Assembly: GCF_946222835.1 (NCBI RefSeq)
Contig: NZ_CAMIHD010000002.1
Span: forward strand, 124,001 to 188,000
Direction of reading: 5' to 3'
Length of the DNA stretch: 64,000 bases
Source of the DNA: an uncultured Corynebacterium sp.
GTDB taxonomy: Bacteria > Actinomycetota > Actinomycetes > Mycobacteriales > Mycobacteriaceae
Below, piece after piece: positions 43,621 through 53,078 of the stretch. The stretch's first letter is position 1. Each line of letters starts with the position of its first letter. Made by a program: the position numbers and the translations under genes. Below the pieces are notes generated by a model. That model saw nothing but the letters and a program-made list of their open reading frames with translations, did no database searches and was not told the origin of the DNA.

Positions 43621-44568
43621 ATGGGAATCTGGCCTTTTGGCAAGAAGAACGACGAAGAAAAGAAGGCTCAGGAAAAGCCTGCAGCACACAGTGAAAAGCC
43701 GGCGGACCCCACGTCCGCGGATGCAGAGGCGCAGGAGACCTATGCTCCCGTAGGCGACACCACGGCAGATGCCGCGGCGGCTTCTGGCAATGAACCCCGC
43801 GAATTCGCCCATGATGCCATCAATGGCCAGACCGGCCCCTTTGATGGTGACTCCGTCGATATCGAGACCTTTGATTTCAGCGACTTTTCCATCGGGGTAC
43901 TAGATCTGGGGTCCCTGCGCATCCCACTGCCAAAGGAATCCCAGGTACAGGTGGAAATGGGCGAACAAGGCCCACGAATGCTGCACATCGTGACCAAGGT
44001 AGGCCGAATTACTCCAGTAGCCTTTGCTGCCCCACGTAAGCCGGGTCAGTGGGCAGAATCCGTGGAGGAAATCAAGGAGGGCATGAGCCGCGACGGACTT
44101 ACCGTTACTACCGAGCCAGGCCCTTGGGGTGCTGAGGTCGTGGGCAAGAACGACAACGGTCAGGTCCGCGTTATCGGCGCAGATGGTCCGCGCTGGATGC
44201 TGCGCATGACCCTAGCCGCGCCGGCCGGTATGGAAGCAGACCTAGCAGACATGGCCCGCGAGGTTGCTGCGCGTACCTTCGTCTACCGCGGGGAAGACCC
44301 CATCCTGGCGGGAAATGCTTTGCCAGTCATCATGCCCGAACAGCTCGTAGAGCAGGTCAAGCAGGCCATGGACCAGCGCCAGCAAGAACAGCAGGCAGCC
44401 GCTAATGCTCAAAACCACCCAGAAAACGGCGTGGGCGGCCCCGACCCTGCGGCAGAAGCAGAGGCGGAGCAACACTTGCGCGATTTGGGCGGTACCCCAC
44501 AACAGGGTGAGAATGGATCGTCCCCGCAGAATCCCGATGAGGGCTCTGCACCCAATTCCAAGAACTAG
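43621..44568 (+). CDS. DUF3710 domain protein
   Basis: The 315-residue soluble protein begins MGIWPFGKKNDEEKK and has the DUF3710 core around GPFDGDSVDIETFDFSDFSI and LDLGSLRIPLPKESQVQVEM. The C-terminal 80 residues are a Gln/Glu/Pro/Asn-rich, probably disordered tail. Function unknown. It is in the dut-DUF3710-DUF3159-methyltransferase order seen in other corynebacteria; AAAGGA precedes the ATG. Confidence 0.87.
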   Translation: MGIWPFGKKNDEEKKAQEKPAAHSEKPADPTSADAEAQETYAPVGDTTADAAAASGNEPREFAHDAINGQTGPFDGDSVDIETFDFSDFSIGVLDLGSLRIPLPKESQVQVEMGEQGPRMLHIVTKVGRITPVAFAAPRKPGQWAESVEEIKEGMSRDGLTVTTEPGPWGAEVVGKNDNGQVRVIGADGPRWMLRMTLAAPAGMEADLADMAREVAARTFVYRGEDPILAGNALPVIMPEQLVEQVKQAMDQRQQEQQAAANAQNHPENGVGGPDPAAEAEAEQHLRDLGGTPQQGENGSSPQNPDEGSAPNSKN

Positions 44569-44585
44569 GCAAAGCAGTAAACCAC

Positions 44586-45308
44586 GTGACACATTCTTCC
44601 TCGCCGCAACCTTCCCCGGACTCAAAGAACCTGGACTCTGAGGAGTCTTCCGCTGAGCCCACCCTGCTGGAGCAAATGGGAGGCTTGTCAGGGCTCATCT
44701 CGGCGACCTTGCCGGTCATTGTGCTGATTCCTGTCAATAACTTCTTTGGGCTGGGGCCAGCCTTAGCGGCGGCGCTCGGCGTGGCCGTCGTTATTGCACT
44801 CTGGAGGGTAATCCGTAAAGAGACCCTGCAGCCAGCCATATCGGGTCTGCTGGGAGTGGCTCTTTGCGCAGCCATCGCCTGGTTTACCGGTGATGCAAAA
44901 GGGTATTTCTTGTACGGCATCTGGATGTCGTTGGCGCTGTGCATTGCCGCGGTACTATCAATCCTTTTTCGGTGGCCCGCTGTGGGTGTCATCTGGAAGG
45001 GGATCAATGGCGAGGAAATGCAGTGGCAAAAGGTTCCAGAGGCGCGCCGGGCTTATGCCATCGCTACTGGTGGGTGGGCGGTCATCTTCCTGGCCCGTTT
45101 TGTTGTTCAGCGTGCCATTTATGATGCGGATGCAACCACGGCCTTAGGGGTGACCCGAATCCTGATGGGGTGGCCATTGACGCTTCTAGTTACGGCGCTG
45201 ACCGTGTGGATGGTGCGCCGCGCGGATGCAGCCGTTGACGCAGCGGCGGGCACAGGTGAGCACACTAACGCAGAACGAGAACAAAAGTCTGAGGCAGAAA
45301 ATGACTGA
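44586..45308 (+). CDS. DUF3159 membrane protein
   Basis: The 240-residue protein has six or seven hydrophobic segments beginning LSGLISATLPVIVLIPVNNF, the DUF3159 signature. Function unknown. Start is GTG 44586, 17 bp after DUF3710. Its last 8 bases overlap the start of the RNA methyltransferase, so the two are translated in tandem. Confidence 0.86.
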   Translation: MTHSSSPQPSPDSKNLDSEESSAEPTLLEQMGGLSGLISATLPVIVLIPVNNFFGLGPALAAALGVAVVIALWRVIRKETLQPAISGLLGVALCAAIAWFTGDAKGYFLYGIWMSLALCIAAVLSILFRWPAVGVIWKGINGEEMQWQKVPEARRAYAIATGGWAVIFLARFVVQRAIYDADATTALGVTRILMGWPLTLLVTALTVWMVRRADAAVDAAAGTGEHTNAEREQKSEAEND

Positions 45309-46524
45309 ATCAACGATGAGCCGTGGCGATAGTCTTGAGGTCACCATTGACCGCATGGCGCACGGTGGGGAAGGAATTGGCCAGGCGCCGGATGGGCGAG
45401 TGGTATTCGTCCCTCGCGCTTTTCCTGGCGACGTCGTAAAAGCTACGGCCGGCCGGGTAAAGAAGTCGTTCATTAAGGCAGAGCTGGAAAGCGTACTAAG
45501 CCCTGGGGCGTTGCGCGTTCCATCGTCATGTCCTGCGGCCGCGCAAGGAGCAGGCTGCTGTGATTTCGCCGAGCTGGATCCCGCGGCCGAAACCGGAATC
45601 AAGGTAGAGATCTTGTCGGAGCAGCTGCGCCGCACCGGCGTTGTCACCGGCGAGGAACTGAAAATTGAGCAGCACACCCTAGAGCCGGTTCGGGGATGGC
45701 GCACGCGGGTGAGGTGGGGCGTCGACAAGCAAGGGCGCGCCGGGACCCGTCAGCGTCGGTCCAATGAGCTTGTTACGGGCGCTGCGTGTACGCAGCTGGC
45801 TCCGGGATTGGCAGAGGGGCTCGTTGGAGAGGGCGCGCGCCGGTTTACCCCAGGTGCTGAGGTTATCGCCGTTTTTGATGGCGAGGGCAACCGCCACGTG
45901 GTAGAAACCCGCAAGGCCCCGCGCGGGCGCCGCGTGGAGACCATCCGTGAGGTGGTAGAAGGCAGCGGCAAGGTGCACGAGCATGTCGACGGGCGGACGT
46001 TTAGCTTTCCTGCTACCGCCTTCTGGCAGGCCCACAGCCATGCACCGGCCGCGTATACCGATCTGATAGCGGAGTGGCTCGGGGGCCGTGAGTACCAAGA
46101 GCACACCGCCTGGGATCTCTACGGTGGCGTTGGCCTCTTCGTTCCAGTATTGGCGCACGCCGTGCAGGGCAAGGTTATCTCCGTGGATTACTCACCGGCG
46201 GCTACGGCCGGGGAACAGGCCGGCCTGGCGGACTGCGATGTGGAAGTAAAGTCCGCGAAGGTCGAGCAAGTCGCAGCACAGCTTCCCAAGCCTGGCGCTG
46301 TTGTCCTCGATCCGCCGCGCACCGGAGCAGGGGAGGACGTGATTCGTTCCGTGGCGGCCGCTGCACCCCAGGCGGTCGTTCACGTGGGATGTGACCCCGC
46401 CACCTTCGCGCGCGACTTGGGATACTGGAACCAGCACGGATACGGAATTGGAAAGCTGGCACTCATTAACGCGTTCCCCGGAACGCACCACTTTGAAACG
46501 ATTGCTCTCATTACCCCTGCCTAA
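45301..46524 (+). CDS. TrmA/RlmD-family RNA m5U methyltransferase with TRAM domain
   Basis: The 407-residue protein has an N-terminal TRAM domain (LEVTIDRMAHGGEGIGQAPD), a Cys-rich stretch PSSCPAAAQGAGCCDF (possible 4Fe-4S site), and a C-terminal SAM-binding fold with WDLYGGVGLFV, VVLDPPRTGAG and the catalytic Cys in HVGCDPATFARDL. This is the 5-methyluridine family acting on rRNA or tRNA. ATG 45301 overlaps the DUF3159 stop by 8 bp. It is 139 bp upstream of dxs. Confidence 0.9.
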   Translation: MTESTMSRGDSLEVTIDRMAHGGEGIGQAPDGRVVFVPRAFPGDVVKATAGRVKKSFIKAELESVLSPGALRVPSSCPAAAQGAGCCDFAELDPAAETGIKVEILSEQLRRTGVVTGEELKIEQHTLEPVRGWRTRVRWGVDKQGRAGTRQRRSNELVTGAACTQLAPGLAEGLVGEGARRFTPGAEVIAVFDGEGNRHVVETRKAPRGRRVETIREVVEGSGKVHEHVDGRTFSFPATAFWQAHSHAPAAYTDLIAEWLGGREYQEHTAWDLYGGVGLFVPVLAHAVQGKVISVDYSPAATAGEQAGLADCDVEVKSAKVEQVAAQLPKPGAVVLDPPRTGAGEDVIRSVAAAAPQAVVHVGCDPATFARDLGYWNQHGYGIGKLALINAFPGTHHFETIALITPA

Positions 46525-46589
46525 TGAGCCTTTATGGCTCCGAGGCGGGGTGCGGCACGTTGCCGCGCCGTTCTCGGAACATTGACCGA

Positions 46590-46595
46590 TATAAT
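46590..46595 (+). promoter_or_regulatory. -10 box of the dxs promoter
   Basis: TATAAT lies 68 bp before ATG 46663. Two small stems (GAGCC-TTTAT-GGCTC at 46526, GCGGCA-CGT-TGCCGC at 46553) between the methyltransferase stop and this box probably end the upstream operon. Confidence 0.5.
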
Positions 46596-46662
46596 ATTCA
46601 CCGCCCGCCGCGGGTACGGTAGAAAAGAAGAACTAAGCACAGAAGGAGTTGAAGGCCGCTCC

Positions 46663-48588
46663 ATGACTATCTTGGATACCATTAACTCGCCGCAGGACCT
46701 CAAGGCACTGTCTGCAGACAAGCTTGAGGAGCTGGCGGCAGAGATTCGGCAGCGCCTCATTGACAAGGTCTCCGTCACGGGCGGACATTTGGGGCCTAAC
46801 TTGGGCGTGGTGGAACTGACTATTGCGTTGCACCGCGTTTTTGATTCTCCGCGCGAGCCCATTATTTTTGACACGTCGCACCAGTCCTATGTGCATAAGA
46901 TGTTGACGGGGCGCACGGATCAATTCGATACCTTGCGGCAAAAGGACGGCCTTTCGGGGTATACGGACCGCGGCGAATCCGAGCATGACTGGACCGAGTC
47001 CTCCCACGCTTCGGCGTCGCTGTCTACGGTCGATGGCTTGTCTAAGGCCTTCAAGATTCGCGGCGACGGTCACCGCAATGTCATCGGTGTTGTCGGCGAT
47101 GGTGCCCTCACCGGCGGCATGTGCTGGGAGGCGTTAAACAATATCTCTGAGGATAAGGGGCGCAATGCGGTCATCGTGGTCAATGACAACGGCCGTAGCT
47201 ATTCGCCCACTATCGGTGGCATTTCCGAAAACCTAGGCCGTATCCGTTCCCAGCACGGTTATGACGAGCTCATGGAACAGGGCAAGCGCCGTCTGAAGCA
47301 AATGGGATGGGTAGGCGAGCGTGCCTTTGACGCCTTGCACGCCATGAAGGAAGGCGTCAAGTCCACCGTCTTGCCTACCGAGATGTTTCCAGAGCTGGGC
47401 ATGAAGTACATCGGCCCCATCAACGGGCACGATATCGATAGCTTGGTGCATGCCCTGACTTATGCCCGCGATTATGACGGGCCCATCATCGTGCACGTGG
47501 TTACCGAAAAGGGCCACGGTTTTGCCCCGGCCGTCAATGAGCCGAAGGATCAGATGCACTCCACCGGTGCTATCGATCCGGTCACCGGTGTGGCTAAGGG
47601 CACCAAGCAGCCTGGCTGGACGGCCGCCTTTTCAGAGGAGCTGGTAGCTGCTGCCGAAAAGCGCGATGACATCGTTGCCATTACGGCTGCTATGGCCGGA
47701 CCAACTGGGCTCGCTCCCTTCCAAGAGCGCTTCCCAGAGCGGTTCTTTGATGTGGGAATTGCCGAGCAGCACGCAATGACCTCTGCCTCTGGTTTGGCGC
47801 TCGGCGGGATGCACCCCGTCGTGGCGGTATATTCCACCTTCTTAAACCGGGCTGTGGACCAGGTCATTATGGATATTGCGCTGCTAAAGCTGCCGGTAAC
47901 CATCGTGCTTGACCGCTCCGGGGTTACCGGTTCCGATGGCGCTTCGCATAATGGCGTGTGGGATATGGCGCTCATGAGCATTGTGCCGGGAATGCATATT
48001 GCCGCCCCGCGCGATGGCGCGCGTCTGCGGGAGCTCTTCCGTGAGTCGCTAGAGATTGAATCTGGCCCGTCCGTGGTCCGCTTCCCTAAGGGCAACCTGC
48101 TGCCGGATATGGAAGCGGTGGATACGTTGGGCGATGGTGTAGACATCCTGCACTATGGCGAAGCCGATGCCGGAGAGGACACCCCTGAGGTACTCATCGT
48201 TTCCATCGGCGCCATGTCCGCTCGCAGCATCGAGGCTGCAAAGCTGCTCGGCGAGCAGGGCGTGAACGTTACCGTTGTTGACCCGCGTTGGGTAGCGCCG
48301 GTGGCAAGCTCTGTGGTGGCTCTCGCCGCTGACCATGACTTGGTGGTTACTGCAGAAGACGGCCTTGTACGCGGCGGTATTGGCTCCATGATTTCGGAGG
48401 CCCTCAGCGCAGCCGAGGTCGATACTCCTGTGCGCCGACTCGGCGTTCCGGGTTACTTCCCTAAGCACGGCTCCCGCGGCGAGGTTTTGGAAGAATTTGG
48501 GCTAACGCCGGAGCTTATGACGGCGTCGATAAGCGAGTGGCTTGAAAATCTCACTGCTGATGCCAACGCGCGAGGAGAAGAGAACTAA
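46663..48588 (+). CDS. dxs: 1-deoxy-D-xylulose-5-phosphate synthase
   Basis: The 641-residue thiamine-diphosphate enzyme makes DXP from pyruvate and glyceraldehyde 3-phosphate, the first step of the MEP isoprenoid pathway. Seen: [26 protein letters not shown], the TPP motif [16 protein letters not shown] to VVNDN, and the transketolase-type PYR domain with [15 protein letters not shown] 46663 begins the conserved [13 protein letters not shown]; longer frames start in non-conserved sequence. GAAGGAG lies upstream at a somewhat long spacing. Confidence 0.97.
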   Translation: MTILDTINSPQDLKALSADKLEELAAEIRQRLIDKVSVTGGHLGPNLGVVELTIALHRVFDSPREPIIFDTSHQSYVHKMLTGRTDQFDTLRQKDGLSGYTDRGESEHDWTESSHASASLSTVDGLSKAFKIRGDGHRNVIGVVGDGALTGGMCWEALNNISEDKGRNAVIVVNDNGRSYSPTIGGISENLGRIRSQHGYDELMEQGKRRLKQMGWVGERAFDALHAMKEGVKSTVLPTEMFPELGMKYIGPINGHDIDSLVHALTYARDYDGPIIVHVVTEKGHGFAPAVNEPKDQMHSTGAIDPVTGVAKGTKQPGWTAAFSEELVAAAEKRDDIVAITAAMAGPTGLAPFQERFPERFFDVGIAEQHAMTSASGLALGGMHPVVAVYSTFLNRAVDQVIMDIALLKLPVTIVLDRSGVTGSDGASHNGVWDMALMSIVPGMHIAAPRDGARLRELFRESLEIESGPSVVRFPKGNLLPDMEAVDTLGDGVDILHYGEADAGEDTPEVLIVSIGAMSARSIEAAKLLGEQGVNVTVVDPRWVAPVASSVVALAADHDLVVTAEDGLVRGGIGSMISEALSAAEVDTPVRRLGVPGYFPKHGSRGEVLEEFGLTPELMTASISEWLENLTADANARGEEN

Positions 48589-48608
48589 ACCCAACCTGCT
48601 AAATATTC

Positions 48609-49853
48609 CTAGAAAAGACCGTCCACGATAATCGGGGCGGTCATTTCTATTTGCCATTCGCGCGCGCCCTCCGCGCGGAGGAAGGCAGCGACGTCGCCTG
48701 GCTGGCGAATGGCGCCGGCGACAGAATCAGATCCGCGGTGGCGTTTATCGGCACGCACGCCTACCTTCGCCCATACCGCTGCACGCAAAGCGGCAGGGCG
48801 GATAAGGAGTTCGGATGGTATACCGAGTTCAGTGGCGAGATCGGCGATGTCCGCGCGGATAGTTTGGTATATCTCCCATAGGTCCGGGTAGTCCTTGGCC
48901 CAAATGGTTTTGGAAGGAACCGGTTGTGGGGCGCGATGGACGCGAGGCCGCTGCTGTGGGGGAACAGCGCGCGCTTGATTAAGTACCGCCATCCAGCGGG
49001 CGGTAGCTCCCTTTTGCCGGCGAGGAAACCCCTTGATGCGGGCAAGTTCGCCGCCGGTGGTGGGAAGGATGCGCGCGATTTCTACCAGCGTCTTATTTGC
49101 TAGTACCCGGCCGGGCGCAGTATCCGTGCGCCGAGCGATAGCGTCACGCTTGAGCCACAGCGCCCGAGCAGCGGCGAGCTGACTGCCGCTGCGCAAACTG
49201 GAGATGCCCTTAAGATCGCGCCACGTGTGCGGCTGGGGAGCAGTGTCACCGGCATGTTCTTGGACTATGGCGGAAAATTCCTCTAAAGCCCAGTCCATCT
49301 TGTCTTGTTCGGCCAGAATGTCGCGCAGGGCTTCGGCTAGTTCGAGGAGCAGTTCCACATCGAGCGCGGCGTATGCCTTGAGTTCCTCGCTGAGCTGCGG
49401 GGTGGACCAGTCGGCGTCGCCGTAGCCCTTTTCCAATTCGACGTCAAAAAGCTTTGCAACCATAGTGCCCAGATTGGGCCGTTCAAATCCCGCGAGCCGC
49501 GCCGCTAGTTCCGTGTCAAAGATGGAGCCAGGAAATAGACCGAGCCACCCGAGACAAGGCAAATCCGAATGGGCGGCGTGAATAATCCACTCCGTGCCGT
49601 TGAGCACTGGGGCAAGGGCGGTCGTGAGCTCCTCGCGGTGGCCTTCGGGTGCAAAGAGCATTGTGCCCGCGCCGCGCCGGCGGATTTGCACCACGAAGGC
49701 GCGGTCATCGTAGCGGTAACCGGAGGCGCGCTCGGTATCGATGGCAAAGGGGCCCGTACCCGCGGCTAGGCGGGCTGCGGCAGCGGTGAATTCCTCCGGG
49801 GTAGAAGAAACCGGGGGGATGCCCTCGAGCGGCCGGCTGCGCAATTCTGGCAT
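48609..49853 (-). CDS. rnd: Ribonuclease D with HRDC domain
   Basis: The 414-residue DEDD exonuclease trims tRNA and other RNA 3' ends. Catalytic acidic residues appear in FAIDTERASG, HAAHSDLPCLGW and the Exo III motif YAALDVELLLEL; an HRDC domain follows (AARALWLKRDAIARRTDTAP, LARIKGF). Start ATG 49853 is 1 bp after the DUF3000 stop, so the pair is translated together. It is convergent with dxs across 20 bp. Confidence 0.93.
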   Translation of the reverse strand: MPELRSRPLEGIPPVSSTPEEFTAAAARLAAGTGPFAIDTERASGYRYDDRAFVVQIRRRGAGTMLFAPEGHREELTTALAPVLNGTEWIIHAAHSDLPCLGWLGLFPGSIFDTELAARLAGFERPNLGTMVAKLFDVELEKGYGDADWSTPQLSEELKAYAALDVELLLELAEALRDILAEQDKMDWALEEFSAIVQEHAGDTAPQPHTWRDLKGISSLRSGSQLAAARALWLKRDAIARRTDTAPGRVLANKTLVEIARILPTTGGELARIKGFPRRQKGATARWMAVLNQARAVPPQQRPRVHRAPQPVPSKTIWAKDYPDLWEIYQTIRADIADLATELGIPSELLIRPAALRAAVWAKVGVRADKRHRGSDSVAGAIRQPGDVAAFLRAEGAREWQIEMTAPIIVDGLF

Positions 49854-49854
49854 A

Positions 49855-50505
49855 TTAGCGGCCGAGCTCGGTGACGCCCTCAGGGGGTAGTCCGGCAACG
49901 TTGGCCAATACCTGGGCAAAGGCCTGCACGTGGGGTGCGAGATCGAGGCCTTCGGCAGTCCACGAAGCGCGCATTTCGATCTGGTAGGCGCGCGGTGGGC
50001 CGCCAATCTCGCCAAAACGCACGGACGCGGTGGAGGTGACGGTGCCGCCCAAGTTGGTGTGGCCAGCGCCTTCCTCTTCTAGGCCTTCATTGAGCCATTG
50101 CCAGGCCACATCGGGCAAGAGCGGATCGCCTGCTACGGCATCGTCCATATCGGCCTGAATATAAGCCACCAAGCGCATAGCGCCTTCCCAGGCTTCCTCA
50201 GCGCCCGGATCATGGAGCAAGATGAGGCGGCCAAAGGCATCGCCTTCTGTATCAGTGGGCACGATGTCAGGGCTGTCTTCGCTTCCCACCTCAAGGCCGA
50301 TCGCGTGGCTAAACGGCGCAAGCCGTTGCGGTGGGCGAATGGAGCCGAGGGTTATCTCGGGGCGCAGGTCGGCCGCGTGCATGGACTCCACTGCTTGGGT
50401 GAAAGCGGCAGGGGTGGCTGGTTCGTGGCTGTCCGCCTGCCCGTGCAAAGGGGTAGGGGCGGAAGCCTCGGCGCTGCGTGGGGTGGTCGATTCGGAATTG
50501 CTCAC
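49855..50505 (-). CDS. DUF3000 domain protein
   Basis: The protein of 216 residues has RPEITLGSIRPPQRLAPFSH, then SSD-type acidic loops and GDAFGRLILLHDPGAEEAWE, the DUF3000 pattern. Function unknown. GTG 50505 is preferred over TTG 50514; TATAGC at 50515-50520 suggests near-leaderless transcription. It is coupled with rnd, a conserved actinobacterial pair, and divergent from hemQ. Confidence 0.85.
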   Translation of the reverse strand: MSNSESTTPRSAEASAPTPLHGQADSHEPATPAAFTQAVESMHAADLRPEITLGSIRPPQRLAPFSHAIGLEVGSEDSPDIVPTDTEGDAFGRLILLHDPGAEEAWEGAMRLVAYIQADMDDAVAGDPLLPDVAWQWLNEGLEEEGAGHTNLGGTVTSTASVRFGEIGGPPRAYQIEMRASWTAEGLDLAPHVQAFAQVLANVAGLPPEGVTELGR

Positions 50506-50661
50506 GACGTTCAAGCTATAGTTTCGCGGCCTCTAGCTGGGGGAGGCGCGCCGATGTGAGAGTGTGTCGCCCTCCCTGCGGTGGGAGAAGTGACAAGGTT
50601 TCATATCCAACTTATGATGGATATGTTCGTTTACTCAGAGGCTTCTGCAAAGGAGAACGCA

Positions 50662-51363
50662 ATGGCGAAGCTTGACTACAAGGAACTCAACGCAGTTCAG
50701 CAATATTCCCAGCACGCAGTCTTCAAGGTGATCCCGGGCGCACTCGGCACCGAGCGAGCGGAGATCATTGCCCAAGCGCAACAGTTCTTCGCCGACGTTG
50801 AAAAGGCTGGAAAGGTGACCGTGCGCGGAATCTATGACCTCACGGCTATGCGCGATTCCGCCGACTTCATGATCTGGTGGCACGCTGAGGAATTCTCTGA
50901 CCTGCAGAAGGTCTTTGGGGATTTCCGCCGCGAGACCACCTTGGGCCAGGTTAGCGAAGTGACCTGGGTAGGCAACGCTTTGCACCGTCCGGCAGAGTTT
51001 AATAAGTCGCACTTGCCGTCTTTCATCATGGGCGAGGAGCCCAAGGAGTGGATATCGGTGTACCCCTTCGTGCGCTCCTATGACTGGTACACCATGGACG
51101 AGGAAAAGCGCCGCCGCATCCTTATGGAACACGGCATGCAAGCGCGTGATTATCCTGATGTGCGAGCTAATACCGTACCGGCCTTTGCGCTGGGTGACTA
51201 CGAGTGGATTCTGGCCTTCGAGGCGGATGAGCTGCACCGCATCGTCGACCTGATGTACCTGATGCGCTATACCGAAGCCCGTCACCACGTACGCGAGGAG
51301 ATTCCTTTCCACACCGGCCGCCGCGTCAAGGACGTAGCAGAACTCATCGCAGTGCTGCCCTAA
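50662..51363 (+). CDS. hemQ: Coproheme decarboxylase HemQ (chlorite-dismutase fold)
   Basis: The 233-residue protein completes heme synthesis in actinobacteria by decarboxylating coproheme with peroxide. Seen: [24 protein letters not shown] [13 protein letters not shown] with the catalytic Tyr region, and the heme-ligand His in [28 protein letters not shown] lies 8 bases before ATG 50662; an upstream in-frame start at 50581 is not used. It is divergent from DUF3000 and convergent with msrB. Confidence 0.92.
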   Translation: MAKLDYKELNAVQQYSQHAVFKVIPGALGTERAEIIAQAQQFFADVEKAGKVTVRGIYDLTAMRDSADFMIWWHAEEFSDLQKVFGDFRRETTLGQVSEVTWVGNALHRPAEFNKSHLPSFIMGEEPKEWISVYPFVRSYDWYTMDEEKRRRILMEHGMQARDYPDVRANTVPAFALGDYEWILAFEADELHRIVDLMYLMRYTEARHHVREEIPFHTGRRVKDVAELIAVLP

Positions 51364-51389
51364 AAGAAACGCCGCCCAGCAGTAGCCCT

Positions 51390-51405
51390 GCTTGGCGACG
51401 TCCCC
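51390..51405. repeat. Copy of the GCTTGSCGACGYCCCC motif after hemQ
   Basis: GCTTGGCGACGTCCCC lies between the hemQ stop and the terminator at 51414-51456. It matches the 1914 copy except for one pyrimidine and the 4298 copy except for one S position. Confidence 0.5.
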
Positions 51406-51413
51406 TCTTAGCC

Positions 51414-51456
51414 GCGCCCCGTCACTAGCCTGCAAGTTAGGCTGCTGACGGGGCGC
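51414..51456. terminator. Terminator between hemQ and msrB
   Basis: GCGCCCCGTCA (51414-51424) pairs with TGACGGGGCGC (51446-51456); the loop holds a second stem AGCCTGCAAGTTAGGCT. It is followed on the plus strand by GCTTTCTTG. Confidence 0.75.
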
Positions 51457-51476
51457 GCTTTCTTGTGCACGCCACC

Positions 51477-51899
51477 TTAGGCGGTGCCACCTTCTACCGG
51501 CTTTTCCTCCAAGTCTAGGCAGATGGAGTTGATGCAATAGCGCAAGTCGGTGGGGGTATCGTAGCCCTCGCCCTCAAAAACGTGCCCCAGGTGGGATTCG
51601 CAGTTGGCGCACAAAACCTCTACACGGCGCATGCCTAGCGAGTTGTCTTCGCGCTCGATGATCTTGTCTCCGGCAAGCGGGGAGAAGAAAGATGGCCAGC
51701 CACAATGGGACTCAAACTTTTCCGTGGAACGGAAAAGCTCCGCTCCACACGCGCGGCAAGAATAGACCCCCTCGGTGGTGGTATTGGTGTACTCGCCTAC
51801 GTGGGGCGGCTCGGTGCCGGCTTCGCGCAGGACGTAGTATTCCTCGGGGCTTAAGCGCTGGCGCCATTCGGTATCGGCAATGAGCTTGAAATCGGTCAT
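51477..51899 (-). CDS. msrB: Peptide methionine (R)-S-oxide reductase MsrB
   Basis: The 140-residue enzyme repairs Met-R-sulfoxide. Zinc ligands are Cys 48, 51 (CRAC) and 97, 100 (CANC); the catalytic Cys 122 is in RYCINSICLDL, and Cys 66 in HCGWPSF may resolve it. TAGACT (minus strand, 51911-51906) lies 6 bp before ATG 51899, so the transcript is probably leaderless and its promoter lies in the 3' end of the GT87 gene. Confidence 0.93.
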   Translation of the reverse strand: MTDFKLIADTEWRQRLSPEEYYVLREAGTEPPHVGEYTNTTTEGVYSCRACGAELFRSTEKFESHCGWPSFFSPLAGDKIIEREDNSLGMRRVEVLCANCESHLGHVFEGEGYDTPTDLRYCINSICLDLEEKPVEGGTA

Positions 51900-51908
51900 G
51901 GGCCGAGT

Positions 51909-53060
51909 CTAAACCGTGCTGCGCGCGGCACGCCACCAGCCGGCGACCGTAGCGAAAATTGCGACGATAAGCAGCGCCCATCCCGCTGTGGCCGTGAAAA
52001 AATTCATCCACCGACCAGCATCCGGGTGCGCAGTAGACGCCCAGGAAACGGGAGCCAAATAGAGAAAAGCCGCAAACCACGCACCCGCAGAATGGAAAAC
52101 CGATCGCTTGAGCACAACGGTAAACATCAATGGGAATAGCCACATGGAGTAATACTGTTGGCCAAGGGAAGACAGGAAGAAGATACCCACCATGATCGCC
52201 CCGCTGGTCGTCAATGCCCACAAGGTCAGGTCGGAGTTGCGCCAGCGCAAAAGCCCGAGAATCGCTGCGGCTGTAAGGGCGGCAAAAATCAGCCACACGG
52301 TCCAATACAAACCAGCGCTAAAGTCAACGTAGGCGTGGAAGCCTGCCCAGGAAGAATTGGCATAGTCACGGGTTTCCGAAAGATAGGGCAGCAGCTTTTC
52401 GAAAAAGCCGCTGGCGCCCGGTACCACCGGCCACGCCAGTAGATTGAGAATCACCGGAACTCCCATTCCGCCGACGAGGCTGCGCCACTGGAGCTTTACC
52501 AAGGGCAGGAAGAGTAGGGGCGCAAATTGCGGCTTAATGACGATGGCAAGGCCAATGACCACGCCTGCCACCCAGCCCAACTGCGGGGTGTGCTCGGCTC
52601 GCAAGAAGGCCCACAAAAACACGGCCAGGCACAGCAAGAGAATGCCGTTGATATTGGTAAAGGCAAGCGTATTGGTCACCGACTCCGTGACAAACGCCAA
52701 TGCAATAGATACTGGCCAAATGGGGGAAGTAAGCTTGCGGTCCACTATAAGAGTAAGCACCGCCAGTGCCGCGACGATCGCGGCCGCATTCGCCACGATG
52801 AACAGTCCTCGCGCGAGTGAGAAGTCTAGGTGCCCTAGTGGTGCAAGCAGCAGCGTGGCTCCCGGGGTGTATAGATATAGCGGGTCCACGTGGTTATAGG
52901 CTTGCTCGTAGACCGGCTGGCCGCTGGACATGCGCGCCACTGCGTTATACACGGTGGTGAAGTCATCCGTCGGTGTGCCGTTGCGCGCAATGATGAATAC
53001 GCGATGTACAACAAGCAGGATGGCCACGGGCCAGGCGGCGGCATTGATTCGGGAATTCAC
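51909..53060 (-). CDS. GT87/DUF2029 polyprenyl-phosphate-mannose alpha-mannosyltransferase
   Basis: The 383-residue GT-C protein has about ten membrane segments and an early acidic motif TDDFTTVYNAVARM (Asp pair at about 31-32) in the first outer loop, where GT87 enzymes place a catalytic Asp. These enzymes add mannose in lipomannan, PIM and glycolipid assembly on the outer face of the membrane. The exact acceptor is unknown. Start is GTG 53060, 19 bp after the pyrimidine reductase-like gene. Confidence 0.85.
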   Translation of the reverse strand: MNSRINAAAWPVAILLVVHRVFIIARNGTPTDDFTTVYNAVARMSSGQPVYEQAYNHVDPLYLYTPGATLLLAPLGHLDFSLARGLFIVANAAAIVAALAVLTLIVDRKLTSPIWPVSIALAFVTESVTNTLAFTNINGILLLCLAVFLWAFLRAEHTPQLGWVAGVVIGLAIVIKPQFAPLLFLPLVKLQWRSLVGGMGVPVILNLLAWPVVPGASGFFEKLLPYLSETRDYANSSWAGFHAYVDFSAGLYWTVWLIFAALTAAAILGLLRWRNSDLTLWALTTSGAIMVGIFFLSSLGQQYYSMWLFPLMFTVVLKRSVFHSAGAWFAAFLYLAPVSWASTAHPDAGRWMNFFTATAGWALLIVAIFATVAGWWRAARSTV

Positions 53061-53078
53061 GGCCCCTTAGTCTACGGC

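Noticed and set aside
50635..51537. 300-codon minus-strand frame over hemQ
   Set aside because: Antisense to hemQ, which has clear family motifs and a good ribosome site.
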